A stretch of DNA of 62,438 nucleotides from Nocardioides lijunqiniae (lineage in GTDB: Bacteria > Actinomycetota > Actinomycetes > Propionibacteriales > Nocardioidaceae): assembly GCF_015024225.1 (NCBI RefSeq), contig NZ_JACJGM010000035.1:1-62438 (forward strand). Direction: 5' to 3'. Shown here one piece after another: positions 49,271-58,052 of this stretch (positions within the stretch are counted from its first letter, which is position 1; every line of letters starts with the position of its first letter). Under the pieces are notes generated by a model, which saw only the letters and a program-made list of their open reading frames with translations, ran no database searches and was not told the DNA's origin. Position numbers and translations under genes: made by a program.

Positions 49271-49300
49271 TTGACTTCGAGTACTCGAAGTTCCTAACGT
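49271..49300 (+). promoter_or_regulatory. MerR-type promoter of the MerR gene
   Basis: TTGACT (49271-49276) and TAACGT (49295-49300) are 18 bp apart. The perfect palindrome ACTTCGAGTACTCGAAGT at 49274-49291 lies across the spacer. The -10 is 7 nt from the ATG, so the message is leaderless. CTTCGAG/CTCGAAG arms are typical of MerR/AdhR sites. Confidence 0.65.
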
Positions 49301-49307
49301 CGAGGAC

Positions 49308-49760
49308 ATGAGCTCACGGACCACGCAGCGCGAGTACACGATCAAGGAGGCGGCCGCCCTGACGGGGCTGCCGGCCAGCACGCTGCGCTACTACGAGTCC
49401 ATCGGCGTGATCGCGCCGATCAGCCGCGGGGCCAGCAGCAGGCACCGCGTCTACGACGAGACCGATCTCGACCAGGTCATGTGGGTCGCCTGCCTCGCCG
49501 CGACGGGCATGTCCGTGAGCGACATGAAGAAGTACGTCGCCAACGGGCAGATCGGCCCGTCGGCGGCGCGCGAGCAGATCGAGCTGCTCGAGGAGCGGCG
49601 CAGCCGGCTCGCCGTCGAGGCGGAGCAGCTCGTGCTGCGCCAGCGCTACGTCGCGCTGAAGATCGACTACTGGCACGCCGTCGCCGCGGGCGACGACGCC
49701 CGCGCCGAGCTGCTGTCGGGCGAGGCACGCGTCCTCGCCGACGAGCTGCGCCGCACCTGA
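49308..49760 (+). CDS. MerR-family regulator (AdhR-like)
   Basis: 150 residues. The N-terminal winged helix is YTIKEAAALTGLPASTLRYYESIGVI (outlined), about residues 10-35. A long dimerisation coiled coil follows (SAAREQIELLEERRSRLAVEAEQL, outlined). No metal-binding Cys are seen, which fits the AdhR/organic-stress branch rather than metal sensors. Its own promoter has a MerR-type dyad, so it is autoregulated. The zinc alcohol dehydrogenase gene starts 54 bp downstream and is the likely target, as in the AdhR-AdhA aldehyde response. Confidence 0.88.
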   Translation: MSSRTTQREYTIKEAAALTGLPASTLRYYESIGVIAPISRGASSRHRVYDETDLDQVMWVACLAATGMSVSDMKKYVANGQIGPSAAREQIELLEERRSRLAVEAEQLVLRQRYVALKIDYWHAVAAGDDARAELLSGEARVLADELRRT

Positions 49761-49814
49761 CCCTCATCCACAGCCAGACCCCCTCAGCCCCTCAGACCCG
49801 AAGGAAGTACCCCT

Positions 49815-50855
49815 GTGCGCGTCACCGCCTACGCCGCCCCCGCGGCCGGTCAGCCCCTGACCAAGACCACCATCGAGCGCCGCGACGTCGGCGCCAACGA
49901 CGTCCTGATCGACATCCAGTACGCCGGCATCTGCCACTCCGACATCCACACCGTCAACGGCGACTGGGGCCCGCAGCCCTTCCCCGTCGTCCCTGGACAC
50001 GAGATCGTCGGGGTGGTCTCCGAGGTCGGCTCCGACGTCACCCGCCACCAGGTCGGCGACCGGGTCGGCGTCGGCTGCATGGTCAACTCCTGCGGGGAGT
50101 GCGTCAACTGCCGCAACGGCGACGAGCAGTACTGCGTCGACGGCATGGTCGGCACCTACGCCGTGACCGACCGCGACGGCACCACCACCCAGGGCGGCTA
50201 CTCCACCCACGTCGTCGTGGACGCCGACTACGTCCTCTCCGTCCCGGACGGCCTCGACCCGGCCGCCGCGGCGCCCCTGCTCTGCGCGGGCATCACGACG
50301 TACGCCCCGCTGCGGCACTGGAACGCCGGCCCCGGCAAGAAGGTCGCCGTCGTCGGCCTCGGCGGACTCGGTCACATGGCCGTCAAGATCGCGCACGCGC
50401 TCGGCGCCGAGGTCACCGTGCTGTCGCAGTCGCTGAAGAAGCAGGAGGACGGGCTGCGCCTGGGAGCGGACGACTACTTCGCCACCTCCGACCCCGACAC
50501 CTTCGAGCAGCTAGCCGGCCGCTTCGACCTCATCGTCAACACGGTCAGCGCGTCGATCGACATCAGCGCCTACCTCGGCCTGCTCGCCGTCGACGGCACC
50601 CTGGTCAACGTCGGCGCCCCGGCCGACCCGCTGCCGGTCCAGGCGATGTCGCTCATCAGCGGCCGCCGCTCGTTCGCCGGCTCGATGATCGGCGGCATCG
50701 CGCTGACCCAGGAGATGCTCGACTTCTGCGCCGAGCACGGCCTGGGCGCCGAGGTCGAGGTCATCGCCGCCGACCAGGTCAACGAGGCCTACGAGCGGGT
50801 CCTGGCCTCCGACGTCCGCTACCGCTTCGTCATCGACACCAGCACCATCGACTGA
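49815..50855 (+). CDS. Zinc-dependent NAD(P) alcohol dehydrogenase (YahK/AdhA-like)
   Basis: 346-residue medium-chain dehydrogenase. The catalytic zinc ligands are in ICHSDIH and PGHEIVG. The structural zinc lobe is CGECVNCRNGDEQYC. The Rossmann motif is VAVVGLGGLGHMAVKIA, near residue 180. YahK-type enzymes reduce a wide range of aldehydes with NADPH. GTG 49815 has AAGGAAG about 7 nt upstream. It follows the MerR gene and is followed by a strong hairpin, so the pair is a two-gene aldehyde-response unit. Confidence 0.9.
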   Translation: MRVTAYAAPAAGQPLTKTTIERRDVGANDVLIDIQYAGICHSDIHTVNGDWGPQPFPVVPGHEIVGVVSEVGSDVTRHQVGDRVGVGCMVNSCGECVNCRNGDEQYCVDGMVGTYAVTDRDGTTTQGGYSTHVVVDADYVLSVPDGLDPAAAAPLLCAGITTYAPLRHWNAGPGKKVAVVGLGGLGHMAVKIAHALGAEVTVLSQSLKKQEDGLRLGADDYFATSDPDTFEQLAGRFDLIVNTVSASIDISAYLGLLAVDGTLVNVGAPADPLPVQAMSLISGRRSFAGSMIGGIALTQEMLDFCAEHGLGAEVEVIAADQVNEAYERVLASDVRYRFVIDTSTID

Positions 50856-50880
50856 CGGGAGCCGATCTCCGGCCCGCCAC

Positions 50881-50907
50881 GGGGGCGCCGATGACTTCGG
50901 CGCCCCC
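50881..50907 (+). terminator. Strong hairpin terminator after the alcohol dehydrogenase gene
   Basis: GGGGGCGCCGA pairs perfectly with TCGGCGCCCCC around the 5 nt loop TGACT. It lies 25 bp after the stop codon. There is no T-run, as is usual in high-GC actinobacteria. Confidence 0.75.
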
Positions 50908-50951
50908 GCCGGGTCCAGGATGGTGAGCACCACCAACCTGGAGGAGACGCA

Positions 50952-51599
50952 GTGACGCAGCAGCAGGTCAGGGTCCACAACATCGGCGTGTCCCGCGACG
51001 GGTACGCCGCGGGCGAGGGGCAGAGCCTCGAGCGGCCGTTCGGGCACGCCGACCCGATGGACTTCATGAGCTGGGCAGGCGCCACGGCGAGCTGGCCCAA
51101 CCGCACCGACCCGGGCGGGAGCCGCGGCCTGGAGGACTACCTGGTCCGCGAGTTCCACCGCAACATCGGCGCCGAGATCATGGGGCGCAACAAGTTCGGC
51201 CCCCAGCGCGGTCCGTGGGCCGACGAGGAGTGGCAGGGCTGGTGGGGCGACGAGCCGCCGTTCCACACCCCCGTCTTCGTCATGACGCACCACGAGCGGC
51301 CGTCGTTCACGCTGTCGGACACGACGTTCCACTTCGTCGGCGGCGAGCCGGCCGACGTGCTGGCGCTGGCGCTCGAGGCCGCGGACGGCAAGGACGTCCG
51401 TCTGGGCGGCGGCGCCGACACCGTGCGGCAGTTCCTCGACGCGGGTCTCGTCGACACCCTCCACGTCGCGGTGGCCCCGGTCGAGCTCGGGTCAGGATCC
51501 CGGCTGTGGGACTCCCCCGACGACCTGCTCGACCGCTACCACCGCGACGTCGTCCCGCGTCCGGACGGCGTGGTGCACCACCTGTTCTGGCGCGACTGA
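50952..51599 (+). CDS. Dihydrofolate-reductase-like (RibD C-terminal) family protein
   Basis: 215 residues. VHNIGVSRDGYAAG is the first strand and GAEIMGRNKFGP is the NADPH-contact block. TPVFVMTHHERPSF, VRLGGGADTVRQFLDAGLVDTLHV (outlined) and APVELGSGSRLW are diagnostic of the family. These are orphan reductases in many actinobacteria; a true DHFR role is unlikely. GTG 50952 has GGAGGAG upstream. It is convergent with the flavoprotein gene (14 bp gap). Confidence 0.85.
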   Translation: MTQQQVRVHNIGVSRDGYAAGEGQSLERPFGHADPMDFMSWAGATASWPNRTDPGGSRGLEDYLVREFHRNIGAEIMGRNKFGPQRGPWADEEWQGWWGDEPPFHTPVFVMTHHERPSFTLSDTTFHFVGGEPADVLALALEAADGKDVRLGGGADTVRQFLDAGLVDTLHVAVAPVELGSGSRLWDSPDDLLDRYHRDVVPRPDGVVHHLFWRD

Positions 51600-51613
51600 G
51601 CCCCTGGCGGCCG

Positions 51614-53053
51614 CTAGTGGTCGCGGCCGTCGGCCTCGAGGAGTCGCAGCCAGATCTCGCTGACGGTGGGGTACGCCGGGACCGCGTGCCACAGGCGGCC
51701 CATCGGGACCTCGCCGGCGACGGCGATCGAGGCGGCGTGGAGCAGGTCGGCCACGTCGGGACCCACCACGGTGAAGCCCACCAGCACGTTGCGGTCGTCG
51801 TCGACGACCATCCGGGCCTGGCCGCGGTAGCCGTCGGCCTGCAGCGAGGCGCCGGCCACCGAGGCGAGGTCGTAGTCGACGACGCGCGTGCGGAGGCCGG
51901 CCGCCTCCGCGCCTTCGGCGGTGAGGCCGACGGCCGCGACCTCGGGGTCGGTGAAGATCACCTGCGTCGTCGCGCGGACGTCGGCGGTCGCGGCGTGACG
52001 TCCCCACGCGCCGAAATCGGTCCGCTCACCGCGGGCCCGCGTGGCGATCGCGTCGCCGAGCGCGCGGGCCTGGTACTTGCCGTGGTGGGTGAGCAGGACC
52101 CGGTGGTTGACGTCGCCGGCGGCGTACAGGCCCTCGATGGGGGTGCCGGACCCGTCGAGGACGGCGAGCCCGTCGTCGACGGAGAGCCAGTCGCCGGCGG
52201 TGAGGCCGACGTGCTCCAAGCCGAGGTCGCCGGTGTTGGGACGTCGACCGGTGGCCACCAGCACCTCGTCGGCCTCGACGACCCGTCCGTCCGACAGCGT
52301 CACCTGCACCGTGCCGGAGGCGTCGCGAGTGGCCGCGGTCGCGTCCACCCCGACCTCCAGCACCGCGCCGGCCTCCCGCAGGGCGTCCATGACGTGCTCG
52401 CTCGCGAACTCCTCGACCCCGGGGAGCAGACGGGTCCGCGAGATCACGGTGACCTGGGAGCCGAGGGCACCGAAGGCGGTGGCCATCTCCGACCCCACGA
52501 CGCCGCCTCCGACGACCACCAGCCGCTCGGGCACGGTCGTGGCCTCCGCCGCCTCGCGGTTGGTCCACGGGCGCACGTCGGCCAGCCCCTCGACGGGCGG
52601 CACCAGGGCGTGGCTGCCGGTGGCGACGACCACCGCGTGGCGCGCCTCGAGGACGACGGTGCCGCCCTCAGGCCGCTCGACGGCGACGGTGCGGGCGCCC
52701 GTCAGGCGGGCGTGGCCACGGACCAGGGCGATCTTCGCCTGCTCGAGCCACTCGACCTGCCCGTCGTCGTGCCAGTCGGAGGTGAAGCTGTCGCGGCGCG
52801 CGAAGACCGCGGCGGGGTCCAGGTGACCCGTGACCATCTTGCCGGCGGCCGGCAGCGCTCGCGCCGCACGGACGGCGGCGGCGTCGCGCAGCAGCGCCTT
52901 CGTCGGCATGCAGGCCCAGTAGGAGCACTCGCCCCCGACGAGCTCGCGCTCGACGATCACCACGCTCAGCCCGCCCTGCACCACCCGGTCGGCGACGTTC
53001 TCCCCGACCGGACCGGCTCCGATGACCACCACGTCGTACGTCTCGCTGCTCAT
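51614..53053 (-). CDS. Flavoprotein disulfide reductase family protein (Lpd/MerA-like)
   Basis: 479 residues. The FAD motif is VVVIGAGPVGENVADRVV and the redox pair is in GGECSYWACMPTKALL (Cys-x4-Cys, near residues 43-48). The NAD(P) Rossmann motif is LVVVGGGVVGSEMATAFGAL and the second FAD block is IEGLYAAGDVNHRVLLTHHG. The C-terminal dimerisation domain ends PAYPTVSEIWLRLLE, with a Pro in the catalytic His region (AVPAYP). Lipoamide, mycothione or metal-reductase roles cannot be told apart here. ATG 53053 has GGAGG close upstream. Confidence 0.82.
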   Translation of the reverse strand: MSSETYDVVVIGAGPVGENVADRVVQGGLSVVIVERELVGGECSYWACMPTKALLRDAAAVRAARALPAAGKMVTGHLDPAAVFARRDSFTSDWHDDGQVEWLEQAKIALVRGHARLTGARTVAVERPEGGTVVLEARHAVVVATGSHALVPPVEGLADVRPWTNREAAEATTVPERLVVVGGGVVGSEMATAFGALGSQVTVISRTRLLPGVEEFASEHVMDALREAGAVLEVGVDATAATRDASGTVQVTLSDGRVVEADEVLVATGRRPNTGDLGLEHVGLTAGDWLSVDDGLAVLDGSGTPIEGLYAAGDVNHRVLLTHHGKYQARALGDAIATRARGERTDFGAWGRHAATADVRATTQVIFTDPEVAAVGLTAEGAEAAGLRTRVVDYDLASVAGASLQADGYRGQARMVVDDDRNVLVGFTVVGPDVADLLHAASIAVAGEVPMGRLWHAVPAYPTVSEIWLRLLEADGRDH

Positions 53054-53129
53054 GCCTCCACCTTGGCACCACGCCGGTAGATCCGCAGCGTCGAGTCGCC
53101 TCCCGGAGACATGGTGACGGACTCGCGAC

Positions 53130-54497
53130 TCAGGTCGCCCCCGCCACCAGGCTGGCCACCAGGACGAGCGGCAGCGAGACGACGGCGCCCAGCGAGGTCG
53201 CCAGCGTGAGCGTCTTCAGGCTGCCCTTGGTGGACAGGTCGAGCAGGGTGCTGAACATCCAGAAGAAGTTGCTGTTGACGTGCAGCGCGAACATCGCGCC
53301 CGACGCGATGGCGAGCGCGATGACGACGGGGTCGACGTCGAGCGATCCCACGACCGGCGAAATGATCCCCGCCGCGGTGATCGCGCCGACCGACACCGAG
53401 CCGATGGCGAAGTGCAGCAACGCCGCGATGAACCATGCCAGCAGGATGCTCAGGATGACCGGCGCGCCCGCGTCGGCGGAGAACAGGTCCTTGAGGGTGG
53501 CGTCCATCCCGCTCTCCGCGATGACCGCGCCGAGCGAGCCGCCGACACCGGTGACGAGCAGGATCTCCCCGGTCGTGTGGAAGCCCGAGGTGAGGACCCG
53601 ACCCACGCCGTCGGCGTCCATCGTCAGCCGCACCATCGCGAACGCGATCAGCAGCCCGATGAAGAGAGCCATGTTGGCGTCGCCGAGGAAGGCGATCACG
53701 GAGTTCGAGGAGCCGGCCACGTCCAGGATCGCCGCGGCGCCGATGAGCACCAGCGGCACGAGGATGGGCAGCAGGCGCACCAGCAGCGGCAGCCGCGAGG
53801 CCCCCTCGGCCTGCGGCACCTCGTCCGCGTCGGTGCGGGGGCGGCCGTCCTCCATTACGACGTCCTGGTCGTAGTCGGTCTTGTCGTCCCAGAAGCCCCG
53901 GCCCAGGATCAGGCGGAAGAGGAACGTCGTGATGAGCGCGGTCGCCAGCCCGATGGGGAGGCCGTACATCAGGTAGGTGCCGAGCGGGACGTCCATCAGC
54001 CCCGCGATGGCGACCGCTGCGAGACCGGGCACGACGAAGACGTAGCCGGAGAAGATGCCGACGGCCATCGCGCCTGCCAACCACGGCAGGCCGTGGCGGC
54101 GGTCGACGGCGGGCGCCGACTCCTTGGCCATCGGGGCCGCCAGGACGACCTGCACGTCGACGTAGATCGAGGGGAAGATCGCGGCGAGCGTGCCGGCCAT
54201 GGCGTACGGCAGCTTGCGCCCGACCCGGCGGGCGAGGATCTCCACCAGGTCGCGGAACGTGCCCATGGCGTGCAGCAGCGCCCCGATCAGGACGCCGAAG
54301 CCGATGAGCAGTCCGACCTCCGCCATGATCTCGCCGAAACCCCCGGTGATGGCGGTGACCGTCCCCTCGCCGCCCTGGCCGGTGGCCAGCCCGAGGTAGA
54401 CGCACGCCAGGAGCAGCGAGATCACGGGATCGATCTTGAGGGCGATGATGAGCACGATGGCCGCCAGGATGGCGATGGCCGAGTGCACGATCTCCAT
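53130..54497 (-). CDS. GntP-family gluconate:H+ symporter
   Basis: 455-residue permease with about 12 hydrophobic segments. GntP landmarks are LIIALKIDPVISLLLACVYLGLATGQG (outlined), IYVDVQVVLAAPMAKESAP, FHTTGEILLVTGVGGSLGAV and ALHVNSNFFWMF. It imports gluconate or a related sugar acid with a proton. ATG 54497 has GGAGGAG about 7 nt upstream. No gluconate kinase gene is adjacent. It is 76 bp from the flavoprotein gene on the same strand. Confidence 0.9.
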   Translation of the reverse strand: MEIVHSAIAILAAIVLIIALKIDPVISLLLACVYLGLATGQGGEGTVTAITGGFGEIMAEVGLLIGFGVLIGALLHAMGTFRDLVEILARRVGRKLPYAMAGTLAAIFPSIYVDVQVVLAAPMAKESAPAVDRRHGLPWLAGAMAVGIFSGYVFVVPGLAAVAIAGLMDVPLGTYLMYGLPIGLATALITTFLFRLILGRGFWDDKTDYDQDVVMEDGRPRTDADEVPQAEGASRLPLLVRLLPILVPLVLIGAAAILDVAGSSNSVIAFLGDANMALFIGLLIAFAMVRLTMDADGVGRVLTSGFHTTGEILLVTGVGGSLGAVIAESGMDATLKDLFSADAGAPVILSILLAWFIAALLHFAIGSVSVGAITAAGIISPVVGSLDVDPVVIALAIASGAMFALHVNSNFFWMFSTLLDLSTKGSLKTLTLATSLGAVVSLPLVLVASLVAGAT

Positions 54498-54605
54498 GGA
54501 CGTGTCTCCTCCGGGTTGCGGTGGACGACACGTTAGGCGACGTCGGCGCCCCGGGGCTGCAGGCAGGCGCGTCGCCGTCGCGCGTGCGCCGTACGAAGGC
54601 GGAGG

Positions 54606-54941
54606 TCAGGCCTTGAGCGGGTCGTGACCCCAGTTCATCAGCGAGTAGCGCCAGGCGGCGTCCTCGACGTCGCCCGACGGACGCTGGGCGAGATGACGGT
54701 GCACGTAGCCGACGACCTTCGCCATGTGCTCGACGTCGTCGTCGCCGAGGTCGTCCTTGCGGGTGCGGAGGATCTCGATGATGCGCCGACCCGACCGGTG
54801 GCCGGTCGACTCGCCGCCGTCGTCCTTCTGGCCCACCGAGCGGGACTCGTCGGTCTCCAACCAGTCCTCGAGCTCGCCCGCCGTCATGTTGACCGCGTCC
54901 TGCCAGTCCTGCCAGACGTCGGCCAGCCCCTCGGCGCTCAC
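54606..54941 (-). CDS. DUF3140 protein
   Basis: 111 residues matching DUF3140: DVWQDWQDAVNMTAGELEDWL, GHRSGRRIIEILRTRKDDL (both outlined) and VHRHLAQRPSGDVEDAAWRYSLMNWGHDPLK at the end (outlined). It resembles a small DNA-binding or stress protein; function unknown. GTG 54941 overlaps the DUF2945 stop (GTGA). It is the last gene of a short operon. Confidence 0.85.
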   Translation of the reverse strand: MSAEGLADVWQDWQDAVNMTAGELEDWLETDESRSVGQKDDGGESTGHRSGRRIIEILRTRKDDLGDDDVEHMAKVVGYVHRHLAQRPSGDVEDAAWRYSLMNWGHDPLKA

Positions 54942-55153
54942 GACTTCTTCTTGAGCGCGCCGGGCTTGTGGACCGCGTCGCCGCCGCTCTTGTCGCTCTT
55001 CACGAGGTACTGCGGATCGTCCTTGGAGGCCTTCACGTCGCGCTTGCCGGCGTGGGTGTCCTCGGTGATCTTCTTCTCGACCTTGCCCTCGGCCGTGCCA
55101 CCGTGGCTCTTCCACTCGACCTGGTCGCCCTTGCGCAGCTCGTCGTCGCTCAT
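54938..55153 (-). CDS. DUF2945 (HVA1/tudor-like) protein
   Basis: 71 residues. RKGDQVEWKSHGGTAEGKVEKKI (outlined), then DVKASKDDPQYLVKSDKSG and HKPGALKKKS, is the standard DUF2945 sequence. It is a small beta-barrel, Lys-rich and possibly nucleic-acid associated. DUF2945 and DUF3140 genes are frequent neighbours in actinobacteria. The two are coupled here. Confidence 0.85.
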   Translation of the reverse strand: MSDDELRKGDQVEWKSHGGTAEGKVEKKITEDTHAGKRDVKASKDDPQYLVKSDKSGGDAVHKPGALKKKS

Positions 55154-55198
55154 GGCCAGCGGTACCCGCCGGCCCGGGCGTCCATGCCGGGCGTGGGC

Positions 55199-55780
55199 TC
55201 AGCCCCGCCCTCGCAGGCTGCGCACGGCGCGCCACCCGGCCCACGCCCCCAGGACCCACGGCCCGGCGACGATGACCGGGTCGAGAGCGTGATGGCCCAC
55301 GTCCGCGCGCTTCTGCCCGAACCGGGACCGCACCCCGCCGTGGGTGACCTCGGCCCTCACGCCGGTCTCGGTGAGGAGGTTGTCGGGACGCGTGCTGGCG
55401 AACGAGCGCAGGGTGCTGCCGAGCACCTCCACGCGGTCGCCCACGATCAGGAGCAGCCAGTGGGCGGCCCGGGCCTCGCTGTAGCGCTCGTAGGCGAGCT
55501 TGCGGATCGCGCCCGAGACGCCGTGCAGGGGCTGGGCCGTGCCGAAGACCGGCGTCAGGTCGGCGTGCTCGATCGAGCGCTCCCGGTAGCCCTCCCGGTG
55601 CTGCAGCTCGGGCAGGCCGTCGGCGGCCCCCTCGGGCTTCAGGTCGAGTGACTCGCGGGGGTACGACGGCCGGTCGGCCGGGTCGAGGTCGGCGCCCCAG
55701 CCGGGGATCCGCTCGCGCAGCGACTCGATCGGCTCGGGCAGGGCCGGCTTGCGGCCGGCGTACGGGTCGGTGAGAGACAT
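55199..55780 (-). CDS. Conserved-looking protein of unknown function
   Basis: 193 residues. The N-terminal half is charged and Pro-rich (PLPEPIESLRERIPGWGADLD, outlined). The middle has helical segments (GAIRKLAYERYSEARAAHWLLLIVGDRVEVLG, outlined). A C-terminal hydrophobic stretch, VIVAGPWVLGAWAGWRAV, may be a membrane anchor. I do not recognise a family. It starts 9 bp after the formaldehyde dehydrogenase gene and is probably co-transcribed. Confidence 0.7.
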   Translation of the reverse strand: MSLTDPYAGRKPALPEPIESLRERIPGWGADLDPADRPSYPRESLDLKPEGAADGLPELQHREGYRERSIEHADLTPVFGTAQPLHGVSGAIRKLAYERYSEARAAHWLLLIVGDRVEVLGSTLRSFASTRPDNLLTETGVRAEVTHGGVRSRFGQKRADVGHHALDPVIVAGPWVLGAWAGWRAVRSLRGRG

Positions 55781-55789
55781 CGCTGCTCC

Positions 55790-56938
55790 TCAGGAGGCGT
55801 CGGTGACGATCAGGGGCTTGATGCAGCCGTCGAGCTTGGCGGACATGATGTGGTAGGCCTCGGCGATGTGCTCGAGCGGGATCCGGTGCGTGACGATGTC
55901 GCTGGGCTTGAGGTAGCCGTTGCGGATGTGCTCGAACAGGCGTGGCCACTGGCGCTTGACCGGCGCCTGGTTCATCCGCAGCGTGAGCCCCTTGTTGAGG
56001 GCGTCGCCGAACTTCACGGCGCTGAACAGCGGTCCGTAGGCGCCCATCACCGAGACGGTGCCGCCCTTGCGCACGCTGTCGATCGCCCAGTTGAGCGCGA
56101 TCGGCGAGCCGCCCTGGAGCTTGAGCTTGGCTGAGGTGACGTGCTGGAGCAGGTTGCCGTCGGCCTCGGCGCCCACCGCGTCGATGGCCACGTCGGCCCC
56201 GAGGTGCTCGGTCATCTTCTTCATCAGCACGACGATGTCGGCGTGCTCGGTGAAGTTGACCGTCTCGGCGTGCGCGAAGTCGCGCGCCTTGGCGAGCCGG
56301 TGCTCCAGGTGGTCGATCACGATCACCCGGCCCGCGCCCATGAGCCAGGCCGACTTCGCCGCGAACAGGCCGACCGGTCCCGCGCCGAACACCACGACGA
56401 CGTCACCCTCGTGGATCCCGCCCAGCTGCGCCCCGAAGTAGCCCGTCGACAGCGCGTCGGTGAGCAGGACGGCGTCCTCGTCATCCAGCCAGTCGGGGAT
56501 CTTGCTCGGCCCGACGTCGGCGAACGGCACGCGGACGAACTCCGCCTGGCCGCCGTCGTAGCCGCCGGTGGTGTGGGAGTAGCCGTAGATCCCGCCGACC
56601 GCCGTGGCGTTGGGGTTGACGTTGTGGCAGTTGGAGAAGAGCCCGCGCGCGCAGAAGAAGCACGAGCCGCAGTAGACGTTGAAGGGCACCATCACCCGGT
56701 CGCCGACCTGGAGGTGCTGCACGGACGGGCCGACCTCGTCGACGACCCCGATGAACTCGTGGCCGAACGTGTGACCGACCCGGGTGTCCGGCATCATCCC
56801 GTGGTACAGGTGCAGGTCGGACCCGCAGATCGCCGCCAGCTGCACCCTCACGATGGCGTCGTTGGGGTGCTCGATCCTCGGGCGGGGCTTCTCCTCGACG
56901 CGGACGCGGTAGGGACCGCGGTAGACCATCGCCTTCAT
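55790..56938 (-). CDS. Zinc-dependent dehydrogenase, glutathione-independent formaldehyde dehydrogenase type
   Basis: 382-residue medium-chain dehydrogenase. The catalytic zinc ligands are in AICGSDLHLYHGMM and GHEFIGVVDE, and the structural lobe is CGSCFFCARGLFSNC. There is a long insert GGIYGYSHTTGGYDGGQAEFVRVP (outlined), as in FdhA-like enzymes with tightly bound NAD. The Rossmann motif is VVVFGAGPVGLFAAKSAWL. Formaldehyde or another aldehyde is the expected substrate. ATG 56938 has GGAGG about 7 nt upstream. The upstream frame beyond it is not coding. Confidence 0.88.
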   Translation of the reverse strand: MKAMVYRGPYRVRVEEKPRPRIEHPNDAIVRVQLAAICGSDLHLYHGMMPDTRVGHTFGHEFIGVVDEVGPSVQHLQVGDRVMVPFNVYCGSCFFCARGLFSNCHNVNPNATAVGGIYGYSHTTGGYDGGQAEFVRVPFADVGPSKIPDWLDDEDAVLLTDALSTGYFGAQLGGIHEGDVVVVFGAGPVGLFAAKSAWLMGAGRVIVIDHLEHRLAKARDFAHAETVNFTEHADIVVLMKKMTEHLGADVAIDAVGAEADGNLLQHVTSAKLKLQGGSPIALNWAIDSVRKGGTVSVMGAYGPLFSAVKFGDALNKGLTLRMNQAPVKRQWPRLFEHIRNGYLKPSDIVTHRIPLEHIAEAYHIMSAKLDGCIKPLIVTDAS

Positions 56939-57057
56939 CAGGGGACCTCCTGGATGTCCTCGGAACGCGTCCAGTACCCCGCGCGCCGCGATGCACCGCG
57001 CACGCGTCGCGAAGTTTCGGATCTGCTCGGCGCGGTGCGAGGTGGAGGCCCCCTCGC

Positions 57058-57063
57058 TAGCCT
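57058..57063 (+). promoter_or_regulatory. -10 element of a probable leaderless promoter (orphan protein)
   Basis: TAGCCT lies 6 nt before the GTG at 57070. No RBS fits between them. Confidence 0.45.
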
Positions 57064-57069
57064 GCCCGG

Positions 57070-58035
57070 GTGAGTCTCTTCCGACGGTCCCGCAAGGTGA
57101 GGCTCCGCCACCACTCCCGGATCGAGCCCCCCGGGCCGGGCCTACGCCTGTTGTCCGTCTCGCCCACGTTCGACGGTAGGGCGGTCTGCGCGTGGACCGC
57201 GGCCGAGACACGACGGCTGCGCGGAGCGCACGACGGCCCCACCGACCTCCCCTACGGCGCGAGCTCCGAGGTCACCCAGGCGGTCATCACCACCCACGGC
57301 GCACGGCTCGACACCAGGATCGACGTCTCGGCGCTCCTGCCCTCGTACCCCACGGTCCAGCCACTTCCCGATGGTCGCGTCGCGTGGATCGGAGCCAGAT
57401 CCGCGTGGACGCCGGAGGGCGTCGAGCCCAACGCGCTCGTCTTCGACGACACGGGAGGTCTCCTGCAGGAAGCCTGCGTCGGTGACGGCATCGAGCACGC
57501 CCAGACGACCCCGTCGGGTCGCCTCTGGCTCGGCTTCTCCGACGAGGGAGTCTTCGGCAACATGGGCTGGGGCAGCCATTCGGGGCCGCCGCCGCTGGGG
57601 CGCTCCGGCATCGTCCGGTGCGGAGCAGACCTCTCCCCGCAATGGACGTTCCCGACGTCCGGCCCGCCACCCGTGGACGCCTGCTACGCGCTGAACGTCG
57701 ACGGCGAGATCGGCTGGGCGTACTACTACTCCGGCTTCCCCATCGTTCGCATCGACGGCGACGACGTGACGGTGTGGCCCACCACGGTCGGCGGCGCGAA
57801 GGCCCTGGTCACCGACGGGACCCGCGCCGCTCTCGTCGGGGGCTACCGCTCGGAGCGCCAGCGCATCGTCACCGGACTCCTGGAGACGACCTTCGTCGAG
57901 TCGGGCCGCGCCAAGATCGCCCTTCCGGACGGCAGCCCGGTCCCGGACGCGGCCCAGCTCGACGGACGCGGCGACCAGCTCCACGTGTTCGTCGGCCAGC
58001 ACTGGTACCGCGTCGACCTCTCCGCCATGTGCTGA
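57070..58035 (+). CDS. Beta-strand-rich protein of unknown function
   Basis: 321 residues without signal peptide or membrane segment. Repeated short beta patterns (PLPDGRVAWIGARSAW, TPSGRLWLGFSDEGVFGN, VDGEIGWAYYYSGFPIVRIDGD) suggest a beta-propeller, with a WGSHSGPPPLGRSGIVR loop in the middle. I do not recognise the family with certainty; similar orphan proteins occur singly in Streptomyces and Nocardioides. It is convergent with the following gene, 17 bp apart. Confidence 0.75.
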   Translation: MSLFRRSRKVRLRHHSRIEPPGPGLRLLSVSPTFDGRAVCAWTAAETRRLRGAHDGPTDLPYGASSEVTQAVITTHGARLDTRIDVSALLPSYPTVQPLPDGRVAWIGARSAWTPEGVEPNALVFDDTGGLLQEACVGDGIEHAQTTPSGRLWLGFSDEGVFGNMGWGSHSGPPPLGRSGIVRCGADLSPQWTFPTSGPPPVDACYALNVDGEIGWAYYYSGFPIVRIDGDDVTVWPTTVGGAKALVTDGTRAALVGGYRSERQRIVTGLLETTFVESGRAKIALPDGSPVPDAAQLDGRGDQLHVFVGQHWYRVDLSAMC

Positions 58036-58052
58036 GCCCCGACACGGGCGGG

